Assembly (NCBI RefSeq): GCF_001667505.1 | Contig: NZ_LZHZ01000058.1 | Location: 1-44,033 of the forward strand | DNA: 44,033 nucleotides | Direction of reading: 5' to 3' | From: Mycobacterium sp. ACS1612 | GTDB taxonomy: Bacteria > Actinomycetota > Actinomycetes > Mycobacteriales > Mycobacteriaceae | In this document: one piece after another, positions 1 through 7,385 of the stretch | How the letters are laid out: each line of letters opens with the position of its first letter | Numbering within the stretch: position 1 is the stretch's first letter | Notes under the pieces: generated by a model | What the model was told of the DNA's origin: nothing | Database searches by the model: none | What the model saw: only the letters and a program-made list of their open reading frames with translations | Position numbers and translations under genes: made by a program

Positions 1-335
1 CGACAAGCCACACCCCACTCGGGGGTTCTCCTCACTTCAAGCCGACACGCCTGCTACCAACCTCATGGCCAGGTACAACTAGCCGCCGAATCGCGGCTCG
101 ATTCGCGGCCGCCAGATGTCTTCGTAGCCGCGCCGAACCTTGGCACTCAGATCTAGCCGTGAGGCCAGCCATCGAGCACATCCCCGGCAACTGACTTCGT
201 GACGATGGCCGCCTCGCCATTAAACGTCAAAGCGTGGGCTAAGATTGATTTCGCGGCGAGTGATAGCCATGGGCATTTTCCGTCAATAGTTCTGTGCAGT
301 AGAGTATTTCACGGTGCACCGACCAGAATTTGAGT
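1..335. other. no recognisable gene
   Basis: I see no convincing gene here. The open frames on both strands are short, rich in Arg/Ser/Ala and resemble no family I know. The stretch is less GC-rich than the core genes further right (for example around 240-330), which would suit intergenic or eroded DNA at the edge of an accessory region. Positions 558-673, between the two first genes, are likewise empty. Confidence 0.5.
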
Positions 336-545
336 TCATACACGGGTGGATGCCAGCCCCGTCTCGACGTCGATGAGCGCCCACCGGCGATGACGTCCGC
401 TGAGTCGAAGGTGGCGCGGTCCGGGGGCGTCGATAAGGAGTTCGCGCTTGGCCGCCCAGTCATGGAGCGTCGTTAGCGGCACGCCGGTGATCTCGCGAAC
501 CTGTTGTGCGGTAGGAATTTCCCTTCCCTCGTCAGCCAAGGTCAT
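336..545 (-). CDS. small helix-turn-helix (MerR/excisionase-like) protein
   Basis: This 69-residue product has the look of a stand-alone winged-helix DNA-binding domain. The segment IPTAQQVREITGVPLTTLHD is typical of the recognition helix-turn-helix of MerR/AlpA/excisionase-like proteins, followed by a basic stretch (HLRLSGRHRRW). The ATG at 545 is preceded by GGAG at a good distance; an in-frame GTG at 557 is an alternative start. It stands alone, on the same strand as the SRPBCC and methyltransferase genes. Small proteins of this kind often come from mobile elements or toxin-antitoxin systems, but no partner gene is visible, so the role is unknown. It could also be a surviving fragment of a larger regulator. 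Confidence 0.5.
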   Translation of the reverse strand: MTLADEGREIPTAQQVREITGVPLTTLHDWAAKRELLIDAPGPRHLRLSGRHRRWALIDVETGLASTRV

Positions 546-673
546 CGTGCGCTCCACTCCAGACCGCAGCCGCTAGGTGGCCCACTTAGACATCGTCAGC
601 CCTGCGCGGTGCCCATGCCACAGGCGTCGGAAACATCTTCTGCCGCAGGTACATTTTAGGACGAAGACGTGCG

Positions 674-1159
674 TCAGTCGGCCGGTTTGGTCGTCGTGGT
701 CGCTTCAGCCGCGCGCTTGATGCGTGCGAGTGTTTCCTCGATGCCGCGCTGCACCTGACGTCCGCGGGGAGCCAACATCTCCAGCGCTCGGTTTGTGAAT
801 GAGCACCAGAGAAATTCGAACCGCTCGCGGAGCAGGGTTCCCGAGCGGGACGTCTCCATCGTGTATTGCCAATTGGTCTCGCGGCGGCCGGTGCGGTCAT
901 CGATCGTAGTGAAGGCGAACTCGCGGCCCGGGTCGGCGACCTGCACGATGGCGGTTCGCTCCCAGCGGTACCTGCCGCGCCGGTTGTAACCGCGGAACCG
1001 CGCACCCGCCGAGGCGCTGGTCGCCGCGTCGAGCCATTCGCAGCGGTAGCACTCAGGACTCCATTCGCCCATCCGAGTCACATCGGCGACCAGTTGATAG
1101 ACCAGGTCCGGCGGCGCAGCGATGTGAATGCTCGCGTCGCCGCGTTTAGGCGTCGGCAT
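674..1159 (-). CDS. SRPBCC family protein (polyketide cyclase/dehydrase type)
   Basis: The 161-residue product belongs to the START-like SRPBCC superfamily, which forms a helix-grip pocket for hydrophobic ligands. The N-terminal signature IHIAAPPDLVYQLVADVTRM (about residues 10-29) and the following MGEWSPE are characteristic, and the length is normal for a single domain. The ATG at 1159 is preceded by GGAGG eight bases upstream. It lies 34 bp downstream of the methyltransferase gene on the same strand, so the two are probably co-transcribed; together they could act on a common lipid or polyketide-like substrate, but that is inference. No catalytic residue can be assigned from sequence. Confidence 0.8.
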   Translation of the reverse strand: MPTPKRGDASIHIAAPPDLVYQLVADVTRMGEWSPECYRCEWLDAATSASAGARFRGYNRRGRYRWERTAIVQVADPGREFAFTTIDDRTGRRETNWQYTMETSRSGTLLRERFEFLWCSFTNRALEMLAPRGRQVQRGIEETLARIKRAAEATTTTKPAD

Positions 1160-1193
1160 TAGCAGCGCCTCCAGACGGTGATGTCGCCGCTAC

Positions 1194-1826
1194 TCACCGG
1201 TCGAGCTTTCGGGCCACGATGCGCTCGACAAGCCCCAGCTTGAATCGTTCTGCCCGCTCGATTTCGAACGGCAACTGCTTCAGGTTGTTCAGCGGTCGGC
1301 GCAGGAAGTGCTCGCTGGCCATGGGTACCGTGATCAGTTCGAGTGCGCGCTGGATGGCGCGTGCAATCCGCGAGGAGCTCTCGACGTGGTCGACAAGAAT
1401 CAACTTGCCACCGGGGCGAAGGACGCGGGTCATTTCGCCAAGTGCGGTATCGATGTTGGGTATCGCGCAGAGCCCGAAGGTGCAGACGGCGGTGTCGAAA
1501 GTCGCGTCCGCGAACGGCAGTGCGTGCGCGTCGCCTTGGCGAAGCTCGACATCACGCGCCAACTCGGCGGCACGCGTTCTGGCGATAGCCAGCATCGGCT
1601 CGCTGAGATCGATGCCAGTCAGTTGAATGTCCGATGGGTAGGCGCCGAGATTCAGACCCGTACCGACAGCCACCTCGAGAACGTCGCCGCTGGCCTGCGA
1701 GCAGGCCCACTCGCGTGAGTCGTCGAACAGCATCCGTTCCATGAACTGCATCTCGCGGTCGTAGCCGCGGGATTTCTTGTCCCAGTACCGATGCCACCGT
1801 TCGGTGCGTTCTTGCGTGTGAACCAT
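1194..1826 (-). CDS. class I SAM-dependent methyltransferase (UbiE-like)
   Basis: This is a 210-residue Rossmann-fold methyltransferase. Motif I is DVLEVAVGTGLNLGAYP (about residues 48-64), the acidic end of strand 2 is in TGIDLSEPMLAIAR, and the post-motif LRPGGKLILVDHV is typical of Methyltransf_11/UbiE members. An in-frame open stretch runs upstream to 2078, but the ATG at 1826 has a good AAGGAAGGG ribosome-binding site and begins at the family's usual N-terminus (WHRYWDKKSRGYDREM), so I place the start there. The acceptor substrate is unknown. The gene is followed by the SRPBCC gene and is divergent from a decayed TetR regulator with palindromic sites in between, which suggests it once was, or still is, under TetR-type repression. 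Confidence 0.85.
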   Translation of the reverse strand: MVHTQERTERWHRYWDKKSRGYDREMQFMERMLFDDSREWACSQASGDVLEVAVGTGLNLGAYPSDIQLTGIDLSEPMLAIARTRAAELARDVELRQGDAHALPFADATFDTAVCTFGLCAIPNIDTALGEMTRVLRPGGKLILVDHVESSSRIARAIQRALELITVPMASEHFLRRPLNNLKQLPFEIERAERFKLGLVERIVARKLDR

Positions 1827-2000
1827 GTCGATCCCTTCCTTGTCGGCGCTAACGGGCGGCGACGACGATACGGGCACGCCACCGCGGGACGTAGGTGATA
1901 TTGCGGACGTGACCGCGCTGGGGCTTGCTGTCGACCGGCCACCGCGGACCGGGTTGATACGGGGATCGCATGGGCTTCTCCCTCGACACGACGGGGTCGG

Positions 2001-2027
2001 CAAGCGCTTGTTCCATTCAAACGTTTG
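2001..2027. promoter_or_regulatory. two tandem perfect palindromes, probable TetR-type operator
   Basis: CAAGCGCTTG (2001-2010) and CAAACGTTTG (2018-2027) are perfect 10-bp palindromes with the same CAA..TTG edges, 17 bp apart centre to centre. That spacing puts them close to one and a half helical turns apart. They lie upstream of the methyltransferase (start 1826) and just before a TetR-family remnant (2058-2250). Paired palindromes of this form are usual for TetR repressors binding as two dimers. A shorter odd palindrome ACCATGATGGT follows at 2034-2044. The operator role is inferred from symmetry and context only. Confidence 0.5.
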
Positions 2028-2057
2028 TTTATCACCATGATGGTTCTTGCAAGATCG

Positions 2058-2250
2058 GTCTGCTGATACCGGCAGCAAAGACAGGCTTCTTGGCGCCGGT
2101 CCCGGACAACCTCGCCGCGATCACCTCCGTGCTGACGGCCGTGTGCGACGGCCCGATGCTGCAGTGGATCGCCGACCCGGACGCTCGTCCAATGCCGCCG
2201 AGGCGCTCAACGCCCTCGGTGCGATCGGCGCCCTGGCGGCCATGCGCTAA
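2058..2250 (+). pseudogene. C-terminal remnant of a TetR-family regulator, frameshifted
   Basis: Read in one frame, 2058-2190 encodes a stretch ending VPDNLAAITSVLTAVCDG, then LQWIADPDA, a typical ligand-domain end of actinobacterial TetR regulators. In the next frame, about 2190-2250 continues NAAEALNALGAIGALAAMR and a stop, which fits the C-terminus of the same kind of protein. The two parts join only if one frameshift near 2188-2193 is allowed. No DNA-binding helix-turn-helix precedes it, so the N-terminal domain is lost. This is probably the former divergent repressor of the neighbouring methyltransferase. Confidence 0.6.
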
Positions 2251-2267
2251 GGGCTTCCCATCTGCTA

Positions 2268-2287
2268 ATTCAAGAATTACATTGAAT
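2268..2287. promoter_or_regulatory. inverted repeat ATTCAA-N8-TTGAAT, probable ArsR operator and promoter
   Basis: ATTCAA (2268-2273) and TTGAAT (2282-2287) form a perfect inverted repeat that ends two bases before the GTG start (2290) of the ArsR-rhodanese gene. Operators of ArsR/SmtB repressors usually overlap their own promoter and have this AT-rich form. TACATT at 2278-2283 could serve as a -10 box and would place the transcript start at or next to the GTG, giving a leaderless mRNA; no ribosome-binding site is visible otherwise. The use as an autoregulatory site is inference. Confidence 0.6.
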
Positions 2288-2289
2288 AG

Positions 2290-2973
2290 GTGATTAATGA
2301 GGCTCGGGCAAAACGCGACTTCAAGGACCGCCTCTACGGCGAGTTCGCCCGCATCGGCAAGGCCATCGCTAGCCCGCACCGGTTGGAGATCCTCGAGATC
2401 CTCGCGCAGGGCGAGCGCACTGTGGAGTCCATCGCGGCCGAGACCGGCCTCTCGGTGGCGAACACCTCACGGCACCTGCAGCAGCTACGGCAGGCGCAAC
2501 TCGTGCTCGCCCGACGCGAAGGACTCTTCGTCCACTACCGGCTCAGCGGACCCGAGGTCGTCGGCCTCGTGCTGGCGTTGCGAAAAACCGCCGAGCAACA
2601 CCTCGCCGAGGTCGACCGCGTCGTGGATGACTTTTTCGGTGATCGTGGTGGCTTCGAGCCCGTCACGCCTGATGAGCTGACGCGCCGCATGACCAACGGC
2701 GAAGTCGTTGTGCTCGATGTGCGGCCCGAACAGGAGTACGCGGCAGGGCACATCGCCGGTGCGCGGTCCATGCCCGTCGGGGACATCTCGAAGCGAATCG
2801 GCGAACTGCACCCCGACAAGGAGTACATCGCCTACTGCCGTGGACCCTATTGCGTGTATGCCGACGAAGCCGTGGCGATGCTGCGGGCCAAAGGACGTAG
2901 GGCGCAACGGCTTACCGACGGCTACCCGGAGTGGTGGCTAGCGGGGCGGCCGGTGCGCAGGACGAACAAGTAA
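2290..2973 (+). CDS. ArsR-family regulator fused to a rhodanese domain
   Basis: The 227-residue protein has an ArsR-type winged helix-turn-helix at about residues 18-95 (recognition region TGLSVANTSRHLQQLRQAQL) and a rhodanese domain at about 125-220. The rhodanese loop is CRGPYC with the presumed catalytic Cys183 and a second Cys188. The ArsR part has no cysteine in the helix where metal-sensing ArsR proteins carry theirs (GERTVESIA), so metal sensing is unlikely; sensing of sulfane sulfur or persulfide through the rhodanese cysteine is a reasonable inference. It is the first gene of a tight operon with mddA-like, DUF4395, MBL-rhodanese and MFS genes, and probably controls it through the adjacent inverted repeat. 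Confidence 0.85.
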   Translation: MINEARAKRDFKDRLYGEFARIGKAIASPHRLEILEILAQGERTVESIAAETGLSVANTSRHLQQLRQAQLVLARREGLFVHYRLSGPEVVGLVLALRKTAEQHLAEVDRVVDDFFGDRGGFEPVTPDELTRRMTNGEVVVLDVRPEQEYAAGHIAGARSMPVGDISKRIGELHPDKEYIAYCRGPYCVYADEAVAMLRAKGRRAQRLTDGYPEWWLAGRPVRRTNK

Positions 2974-2994
2974 CCACCACACCGGGGAGGAATC

Positions 2995-3759
2995 ATGAAT
3001 CGCTATCTGACGATCGGCTATGGCGCCGTGTGCTACGTCGTGTTCCTGGCGGCCTTCCTCTACGCGATCGGCTTCGTGGGTAACTTCGTCGTACCGCGCA
3101 GCATCGATCACGGCGTCGAAGCGTCCATCGCGGAAGCGGTAGTCGTCAACGTGCTGCTGCTCGGACTGTTCGCAGCGCAGCACAGCGTGATGGCACGGCC
3201 CGCGTTCAAGAGGCGGTGGATCCGGCTGGTGCCAAGGACAATTGAGCGCAGCACCTATGTGTTGTTGTCAAGTCTTGCGCTTTTTCTGCTGTTCTGGCAG
3301 TGGCGCACCATGCCGGCGATCGTATGGGACGTGACATGGACGCCCGGCCAGATCGTGCTGTGGGTGCTGTTCGCCGCCGGCTGGTTGACCGTTCTGCTAT
3401 CGACGTTCATGATCAGTCACTTCGATCTCTTCGGCCTGCGCCAGGTGTACCTGGCCTGGCGCGGAGCCCCCTACACCGATCTTGAATTCCGAACCTCACT
3501 GCTGTACCGAGTGGTGCGCCATCCGCTGATGCTGGGCTTCATCACCGCGTTTTGGGCGACACCCACGATGACGACCGGGCATCTGCTGTTCGCCGTTGCG
3601 ACAACGGCGTACATCTTGATCGCAATTCAATTGGAGGAACACGATCTCAACGCGGCACTCGGCGACCGCTATCGCAGCTATCACGCCCGGGTGCCGATGC
3701 TCATCCCCGGCCTTCACCGCCACCGCTCCCTGCCCGACGTTACGGCGCGACCGGCATAG
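2995..3759 (+). CDS. mddA: MddA-like methanethiol S-methyltransferase (NnrU/isoprenylcysteine methyltransferase fold)
   Basis: This 254-residue integral membrane protein has about six hydrophobic segments (near residues 7-28, 49-66, 86-102, 118-138, 178-192, 195-212). It carries the marks of the membrane methyltransferase superfamily: QHSVMAR (62-68), RHPLMLGF (175-182), EEHDL (214-218) and GDRYRSYHARVPMLIPG (223-239). The family includes MddA, which methylates methanethiol to dimethyl sulfide with S-adenosylmethionine. A GGAGG site lies just before the ATG. Its position between an ArsR-rhodanese regulator and an MBL-rhodanese protein supports a sulfur role. A different thiol or lipid acceptor cannot be excluded from sequence. 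Confidence 0.75.
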   Translation: MNRYLTIGYGAVCYVVFLAAFLYAIGFVGNFVVPRSIDHGVEASIAEAVVVNVLLLGLFAAQHSVMARPAFKRRWIRLVPRTIERSTYVLLSSLALFLLFWQWRTMPAIVWDVTWTPGQIVLWVLFAAGWLTVLLSTFMISHFDLFGLRQVYLAWRGAPYTDLEFRTSLLYRVVRHPLMLGFITAFWATPTMTTGHLLFAVATTAYILIAIQLEEHDLNAALGDRYRSYHARVPMLIPGLHRHRSLPDVTARPA

Positions 3760-3773
3760 CGAGAGGCACGACC

Positions 3774-4256
3774 ATGCCCGTGAATCCGACCGTCCGCAGT
3801 CGCCTTGAGGCTCAGGGCTTTTGCGGGCTTGACGAAGCCACGCTGGAACAGCTGGCGCCTTGGATGCGCTGGACATACACGCTTGGGACGCTGGTTGCGG
3901 TGATCGGTGTGGCGCTGATGTCACCCGCTGTGCTGTGGACACTCGCCGCCATCACCTCTGTAGGCATTCTTTGTCCGGTCCACCCGTTCGATCTTCTCTA
4001 CAACTACGGAATGCGGCACCTGACCCATACGGGACGCTTCCCGCACTCTGGGCCCCAACGACGGTTCGTTTTCGTCTTCGCGACCGCATGGCTGATCGCG
4101 ACTGGCTGGGCGTTCCACGTGGGGGCCAGCGTCGTAGGAATCTCCTTGGGTGTCGCTTTGATTTTCGTCGGTGCGCTGGCCAGCATCACCAACTTCTGCA
4201 TCCCGTCGTTCATCTACAACACCGTCACCGGCCAGCGGCGCAGGGAGAGAGTCTGA
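3774..4256 (+). CDS. DUF4395 membrane protein
   Basis: The 160-residue protein matches the DUF4395 family in layout: four hydrophobic helices (about residues 33-50, 52-68, 98-116, 118-138), the motif CPVHPFDLLYNYGMRH starting at Cys67, and NFCIPSFIYN with Cys142 near the end. The two cysteines sit at membrane edges. No biochemical function is established for the family as far as I know. The gene begins 14 bp after mddA and ends one base before the MBL-rhodanese start, so it is translationally tied to sulfur genes. A role in moving or relaying a sulfur species across the membrane is my inference. Confidence 0.8.
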   Translation: MPVNPTVRSRLEAQGFCGLDEATLEQLAPWMRWTYTLGTLVAVIGVALMSPAVLWTLAAITSVGILCPVHPFDLLYNYGMRHLTHTGRFPHSGPQRRFVFVFATAWLIATGWAFHVGASVVGISLGVALIFVGALASITNFCIPSFIYNTVTGQRRRERV

Positions 4257-4257
4257 A

Positions 4258-5619
4258 ATGTCCGGTATTGACCTGGTGCCGCTGGTCGACGAGGGCCTCG
4301 GCAACTCCGCCTATCTCGTCGACCTCGGCGATGGACGCGCGCTCGTCGTCGATGTGAGTCGTGACCTGCGCGCCGTACACGAGGCCGCGGCCAAGCGTGG
4401 TTTGGCGATCGGCTTCGCCGCTGACACGCACCTGCACGCCGATTTCCTTTCCGGGGCACATCAACTCGGGGCCAGAGGACACGCTCAGGTGTTGGCATCA
4501 GCGGCCGGGCATCGCGAATTCACGCACACCGGTCTGCACGATTGCGACGAGGTTGACCTCGGTGGCCTGCGGCTGCGCGCACTGTTGACGCCTGGCCACA
4601 CCCACGACCACCTGGCGTTCCTGTTGCTCGACGGCGACCAGGAGGTAGGTGTGTTCACCGGTGGCTCGCTGATCGTCGGTTCGGCGGCCCGTACCGATCT
4701 GGTGTCCGAGGACCGGACCGAAGAACTCGCCCGCGCGCAGTACGCGTCGTTGCACATGTTGGCGACACTGCCCGGACATGTCCAAGTCTGGCCCACGCAC
4801 GGGGCGGGCTCGTTCTGCTCGGCCCCGCCGGGCGCTGAGCGCACCAGCACCATTGCGACCGAACTGGCCACCAATCCGTTGCTGCGGCTACCGGACGAAG
4901 ACTCGTTCGTATCCCAGCTTCTCGGTTCGCTCGGCAGCTATCCGCCGTATTTCCGGCGGCTGCCCGAGATCAATCGCGTCGGACCACCGGTGCTGGAAGG
5001 CGATCCGATCCTGCGGGCGCTCAGCGTCGACGAGGTGCGAACACGGATAGACGACGGCGCTGTCCTCGTGGATGTCAGAACGGTGGACCGCTTCGCCGTT
5101 GCACATATCCGCGGTGCTATCTCCATACCGCTGCGGCCAGTGTTCGCCAGCTGGCTCGGCTGGCTCGTCCCCGTCGACCGACCGCTGATCATCGTGCGCG
5201 ACAGCGACCAGGACCCGGTCGAGATTGCCTGGCAGGCCGCGAAAATCGGCTACGACAACGTCATCGGGGAACTGGACGGCGGCATGCATGCCTGGACGTC
5301 GGCGGGCGGCGAGGCGCTTGAAATCGGTCTTGTCCGACCGAAAGACATCGACGGACGCACGGTACTCGACATTCGGCAGCGTTCGGAGTACCTGAACGGG
5401 CATCTGCCAGGCGCGATCCATGTCGAACTCGGTGACGTTCCCGAACAAGCCGATGACCTCTCCGACGAAGCGACAGTGGTGATGTGCGGTCACGGTGAGC
5501 GGGCGATGGGTGCAGCGAGTCTGCTCGAGCGCGCGGGGCACCGCGACTTGGTCGTACTGGACGGCGGGCCCGGGGACTGGGCCGAGGTCACCGGCGGCAA
5601 GCTCGAGACGGGCGCATGA
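4258..5619 (+). CDS. MBL-fold hydrolase with two rhodanese domains (persulfide dioxygenase-like)
   Basis: The 453-residue protein has an N-terminal metallo-beta-lactamase domain (about 1-240) and two rhodanese domains (about 260-350 and 355-450). Metal ligands are visible in THLHAD (His58, His60, Asp62), TPGHTHDH (His114) and PTHGAG (His181). Persulfide dioxygenases such as ETHE1 use an iron-binding Asp in the motif FTGDAL; here the motif reads FTGGSL (134-139), so that ligand is replaced by Gly. The first rhodanese domain has RDSDQD where the catalytic Cys loop should be and is probably structural; the second keeps Cys in CGHGER. The ATG at 4258 follows the previous stop by one base. Likely roles are oxidation or hydrolysis of a sulfur adduct plus sulfur transfer; the exact reaction is unproven. 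Confidence 0.85.
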   Translation: MSGIDLVPLVDEGLGNSAYLVDLGDGRALVVDVSRDLRAVHEAAAKRGLAIGFAADTHLHADFLSGAHQLGARGHAQVLASAAGHREFTHTGLHDCDEVDLGGLRLRALLTPGHTHDHLAFLLLDGDQEVGVFTGGSLIVGSAARTDLVSEDRTEELARAQYASLHMLATLPGHVQVWPTHGAGSFCSAPPGAERTSTIATELATNPLLRLPDEDSFVSQLLGSLGSYPPYFRRLPEINRVGPPVLEGDPILRALSVDEVRTRIDDGAVLVDVRTVDRFAVAHIRGAISIPLRPVFASWLGWLVPVDRPLIIVRDSDQDPVEIAWQAAKIGYDNVIGELDGGMHAWTSAGGEALEIGLVRPKDIDGRTVLDIRQRSEYLNGHLPGAIHVELGDVPEQADDLSDEATVVMCGHGERAMGAASLLERAGHRDLVVLDGGPGDWAEVTGGKLETGA

Positions 5620-6881
5620 GCACGAGGCATGAGCCCCGACTTGGATTGCGCGCTAACATCGCCCAGTTTTCTCTATTGGTCGTTGTCAACGCGTTTGTGG
5701 GCGGAATGGTCGGCCAAGAACAGGCCGTGCTACCGCTGCTGGCTCAACACCAGTTCCACCTCAGCGGCTACACATTTCTGCTGACCTATGTGTTGGCGTT
5801 CGGCATCACCAAGGCCGCCACCAACTACTTCGCCGGCACCTGGTCAGATCGGTTCGGACGCAAGCCTGTATTGCTGGCGGGCTGGCTGATCGCGATTCCG
5901 GTTCCGCTGCTGCTGATTTGGGCGCCGTCCTGGGGATGGGTGATCTTCGCCAACGTCCTGCTGGGAATCAACCAGGGCCTGACGTGGTCGACAACGGTTG
6001 TGATGAAGATCGACCTCGTCGGCCCACGGCAACGCGGGCTGGCGATGGGTTTTAATGAAGCCGCCGGCTACGGTGCGGTCGCGCTGACCGCGGTGACTGC
6101 CGGCTACCTGGCCGCCCACTACGGACTACGCCCAGCGCCATTCCTGCTCGGCTTGTCCTACGCCTTAATCGGATTGGGCATTTCCGCTGTCTTCCTGCGC
6201 GAGACCCGTGGATACGCTCACCTGGAGGCCGAAAACCACCGCAGCACCGATACCGGCGGCTACGGCGCGTTGTCCAACCGAGAAATCTTCACCCGCACCA
6301 CATTCACCGAGCCCGCGTTGTCGTCGGCGAGCCAAGCGGGGTTGGTCAACAATCTCAACTTCGGACTCTCATGGGGATTGTTCCCGATCCTGTTCGCGAG
6401 CACTGGCACGCCTATCGAGCGTATCGGCGTGCTCATCGCCACTTACCCCGCATTGTGGGGGGCGGGCCAGATCCTCACCGGCGCGCTGTCCGACAAATGG
6501 GGACGCAAACACCTCATCACCGCCGGAATGCTCACCCAGGCAGTTGCGCTCGGCTTGATCGCAATCGGCGACACCTTCGCCTGGTGGCTGTTGGCCAGCG
6601 CATTGCTCGGCGTGGGCACCGCTATGGTGTATCCCACGCTTCTGGCGGCGATCGGCGACGTGGCCCACCCGCTGTGGCGTGCGCGGGCGGTCGGCATCTA
6701 CCGCCTGTGGCGCGACAGCGGATATGCCGCTGGCGCAATCGTCGGCGGTACCGCCGCCGACCTCTGGGGCCTGCGCGCTGCAGTCTGGGCGGCTGCTGCG
6801 ATCACGGTTGTCTCCGGACTAATCGTCGCCGCCCGCATGTACGAGACCCACATGCGGGTCCAGCGCCGCCTCACATCATGA
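5616..6881 (+). CDS. MFS transporter
   Basis: The 421-residue protein is a twelve-helix major facilitator. The loop motif between helices 2 and 3 reads GTWSDRFGRKPVLLAGWL, and its echo in the second half is GALSDKWGRKHLITAG; both are hallmark MFS sequences. The ATG overlaps the stop of the MBL-rhodanese gene (ATGA), so it is the last gene of the sulfur operon. Export of a toxic sulfur compound, or uptake or export of a sulfonate or thiosulfate-like ion, would fit the context, but the substrate cannot be read from sequence. Confidence 0.85.
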   Translation: MSTRHEPRLGLRANIAQFSLLVVVNAFVGGMVGQEQAVLPLLAQHQFHLSGYTFLLTYVLAFGITKAATNYFAGTWSDRFGRKPVLLAGWLIAIPVPLLLIWAPSWGWVIFANVLLGINQGLTWSTTVVMKIDLVGPRQRGLAMGFNEAAGYGAVALTAVTAGYLAAHYGLRPAPFLLGLSYALIGLGISAVFLRETRGYAHLEAENHRSTDTGGYGALSNREIFTRTTFTEPALSSASQAGLVNNLNFGLSWGLFPILFASTGTPIERIGVLIATYPALWGAGQILTGALSDKWGRKHLITAGMLTQAVALGLIAIGDTFAWWLLASALLGVGTAMVYPTLLAAIGDVAHPLWRARAVGIYRLWRDSGYAAGAIVGGTAADLWGLRAAVWAAAAITVVSGLIVAARMYETHMRVQRRLTS

Positions 6882-6955
6882 ACAGCACCTGCGTCCCGCT
6901 CACAGCTCTGTAGCGACGGCGGACCCGCGTCAAAGGGGGAGAGATCATTACCGCG

Positions 6956-7102
6956 GTGAAAGCGGTTGGTCCTCGCGCAACGTGGCTGGTTCCGGGCTGG
7001 CTGAAACGGCTATCCGAGATCGGCGTCAAACCATCGGACTCGGAGGAGCTTCGCGTTCGTCGCGGGCGATCCTGGGGCCCGCAGACCGACCACATTGGCT
7101 AG
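6956..7102 (+). pseudogene. short N-terminal fragment, possibly of a membrane adenylate cyclase
   Basis: A GTG-started frame of 48 codons reads about WLVPGWLKRLSEIGVKPSDS, then EELRVRRG, and stops. This rhythm, a Trp-rich lead followed by a DSEE-type motif, reminds me of the cytosolic N-termini that precede the first membrane helix in several mycobacterial class III cyclases. GGGGGAGAG lies about ten bases upstream. Nothing of a membrane or catalytic domain follows, so if the resemblance is right it is a truncated remnant. The assignment rests on memory of the family and is weak. Confidence 0.3.
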
Positions 7103-7337
7103 ACGTTAAGAGGCTGCCGGAGCTCGCTATGGAACTTATTCATGTGGGCGATATGGCGGTCGCGCAATTCAGCCGGAGATCGTCGGACGTACGCGCCGTC
7201 GCCGCTGCGGCGGTACCGGATTTCGAGGCCGGATCGGCCTTTCACTTCTGTATCTGTGGGGGCTCGAACAATCGCCAACGGCTCAGGGCCACTCCCAGCC
7301 CGTTGCCAGCGCAAACGGAATCTTGTCACTGGCTAAA

Positions 7338-7385
7338 CCGCCTCACACGCGGAAGGTCACTGGTTCGATCCAGTCGGGACCACCA
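7338..7385 (+). pseudogene. 3' half of a tRNA-Val(CAC) gene
   Basis: The sequence has an anticodon arm CCGC-CTCACAC-GCGG with anticodon CAC, a variable region AAGGTC, a T arm ACTGG..CCAGT, and an acceptor strand CGGGACC followed by ACCA. The 5' acceptor strand (GGTCCCG would be needed) and the D arm are missing upstream. The T loop is one base short (TTCGAT instead of seven bases), and the anticodon stem has only four good pairs. It is therefore a decayed tRNA 3' end. Such 3' halves are typical leftovers at integration sites of phages and islands, but no integrase is in the window. Confidence 0.65.

Noticed and set aside
1827..2078. N-terminal extension of the methyltransferase to 2078
   Set aside because: The extra 84 residues are Ser/Pro/Arg-rich without homology and run through the palindromes, whereas ATG 1826 has a strong ribosome-binding site.
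7099..7329. 76-codon minus-strand frame upstream of the tRNA fragment
   Set aside because: It has mixed amino-acid use and could be a small protein, but I recognise no family and see no convincing ribosome-binding site, so it is not listed.
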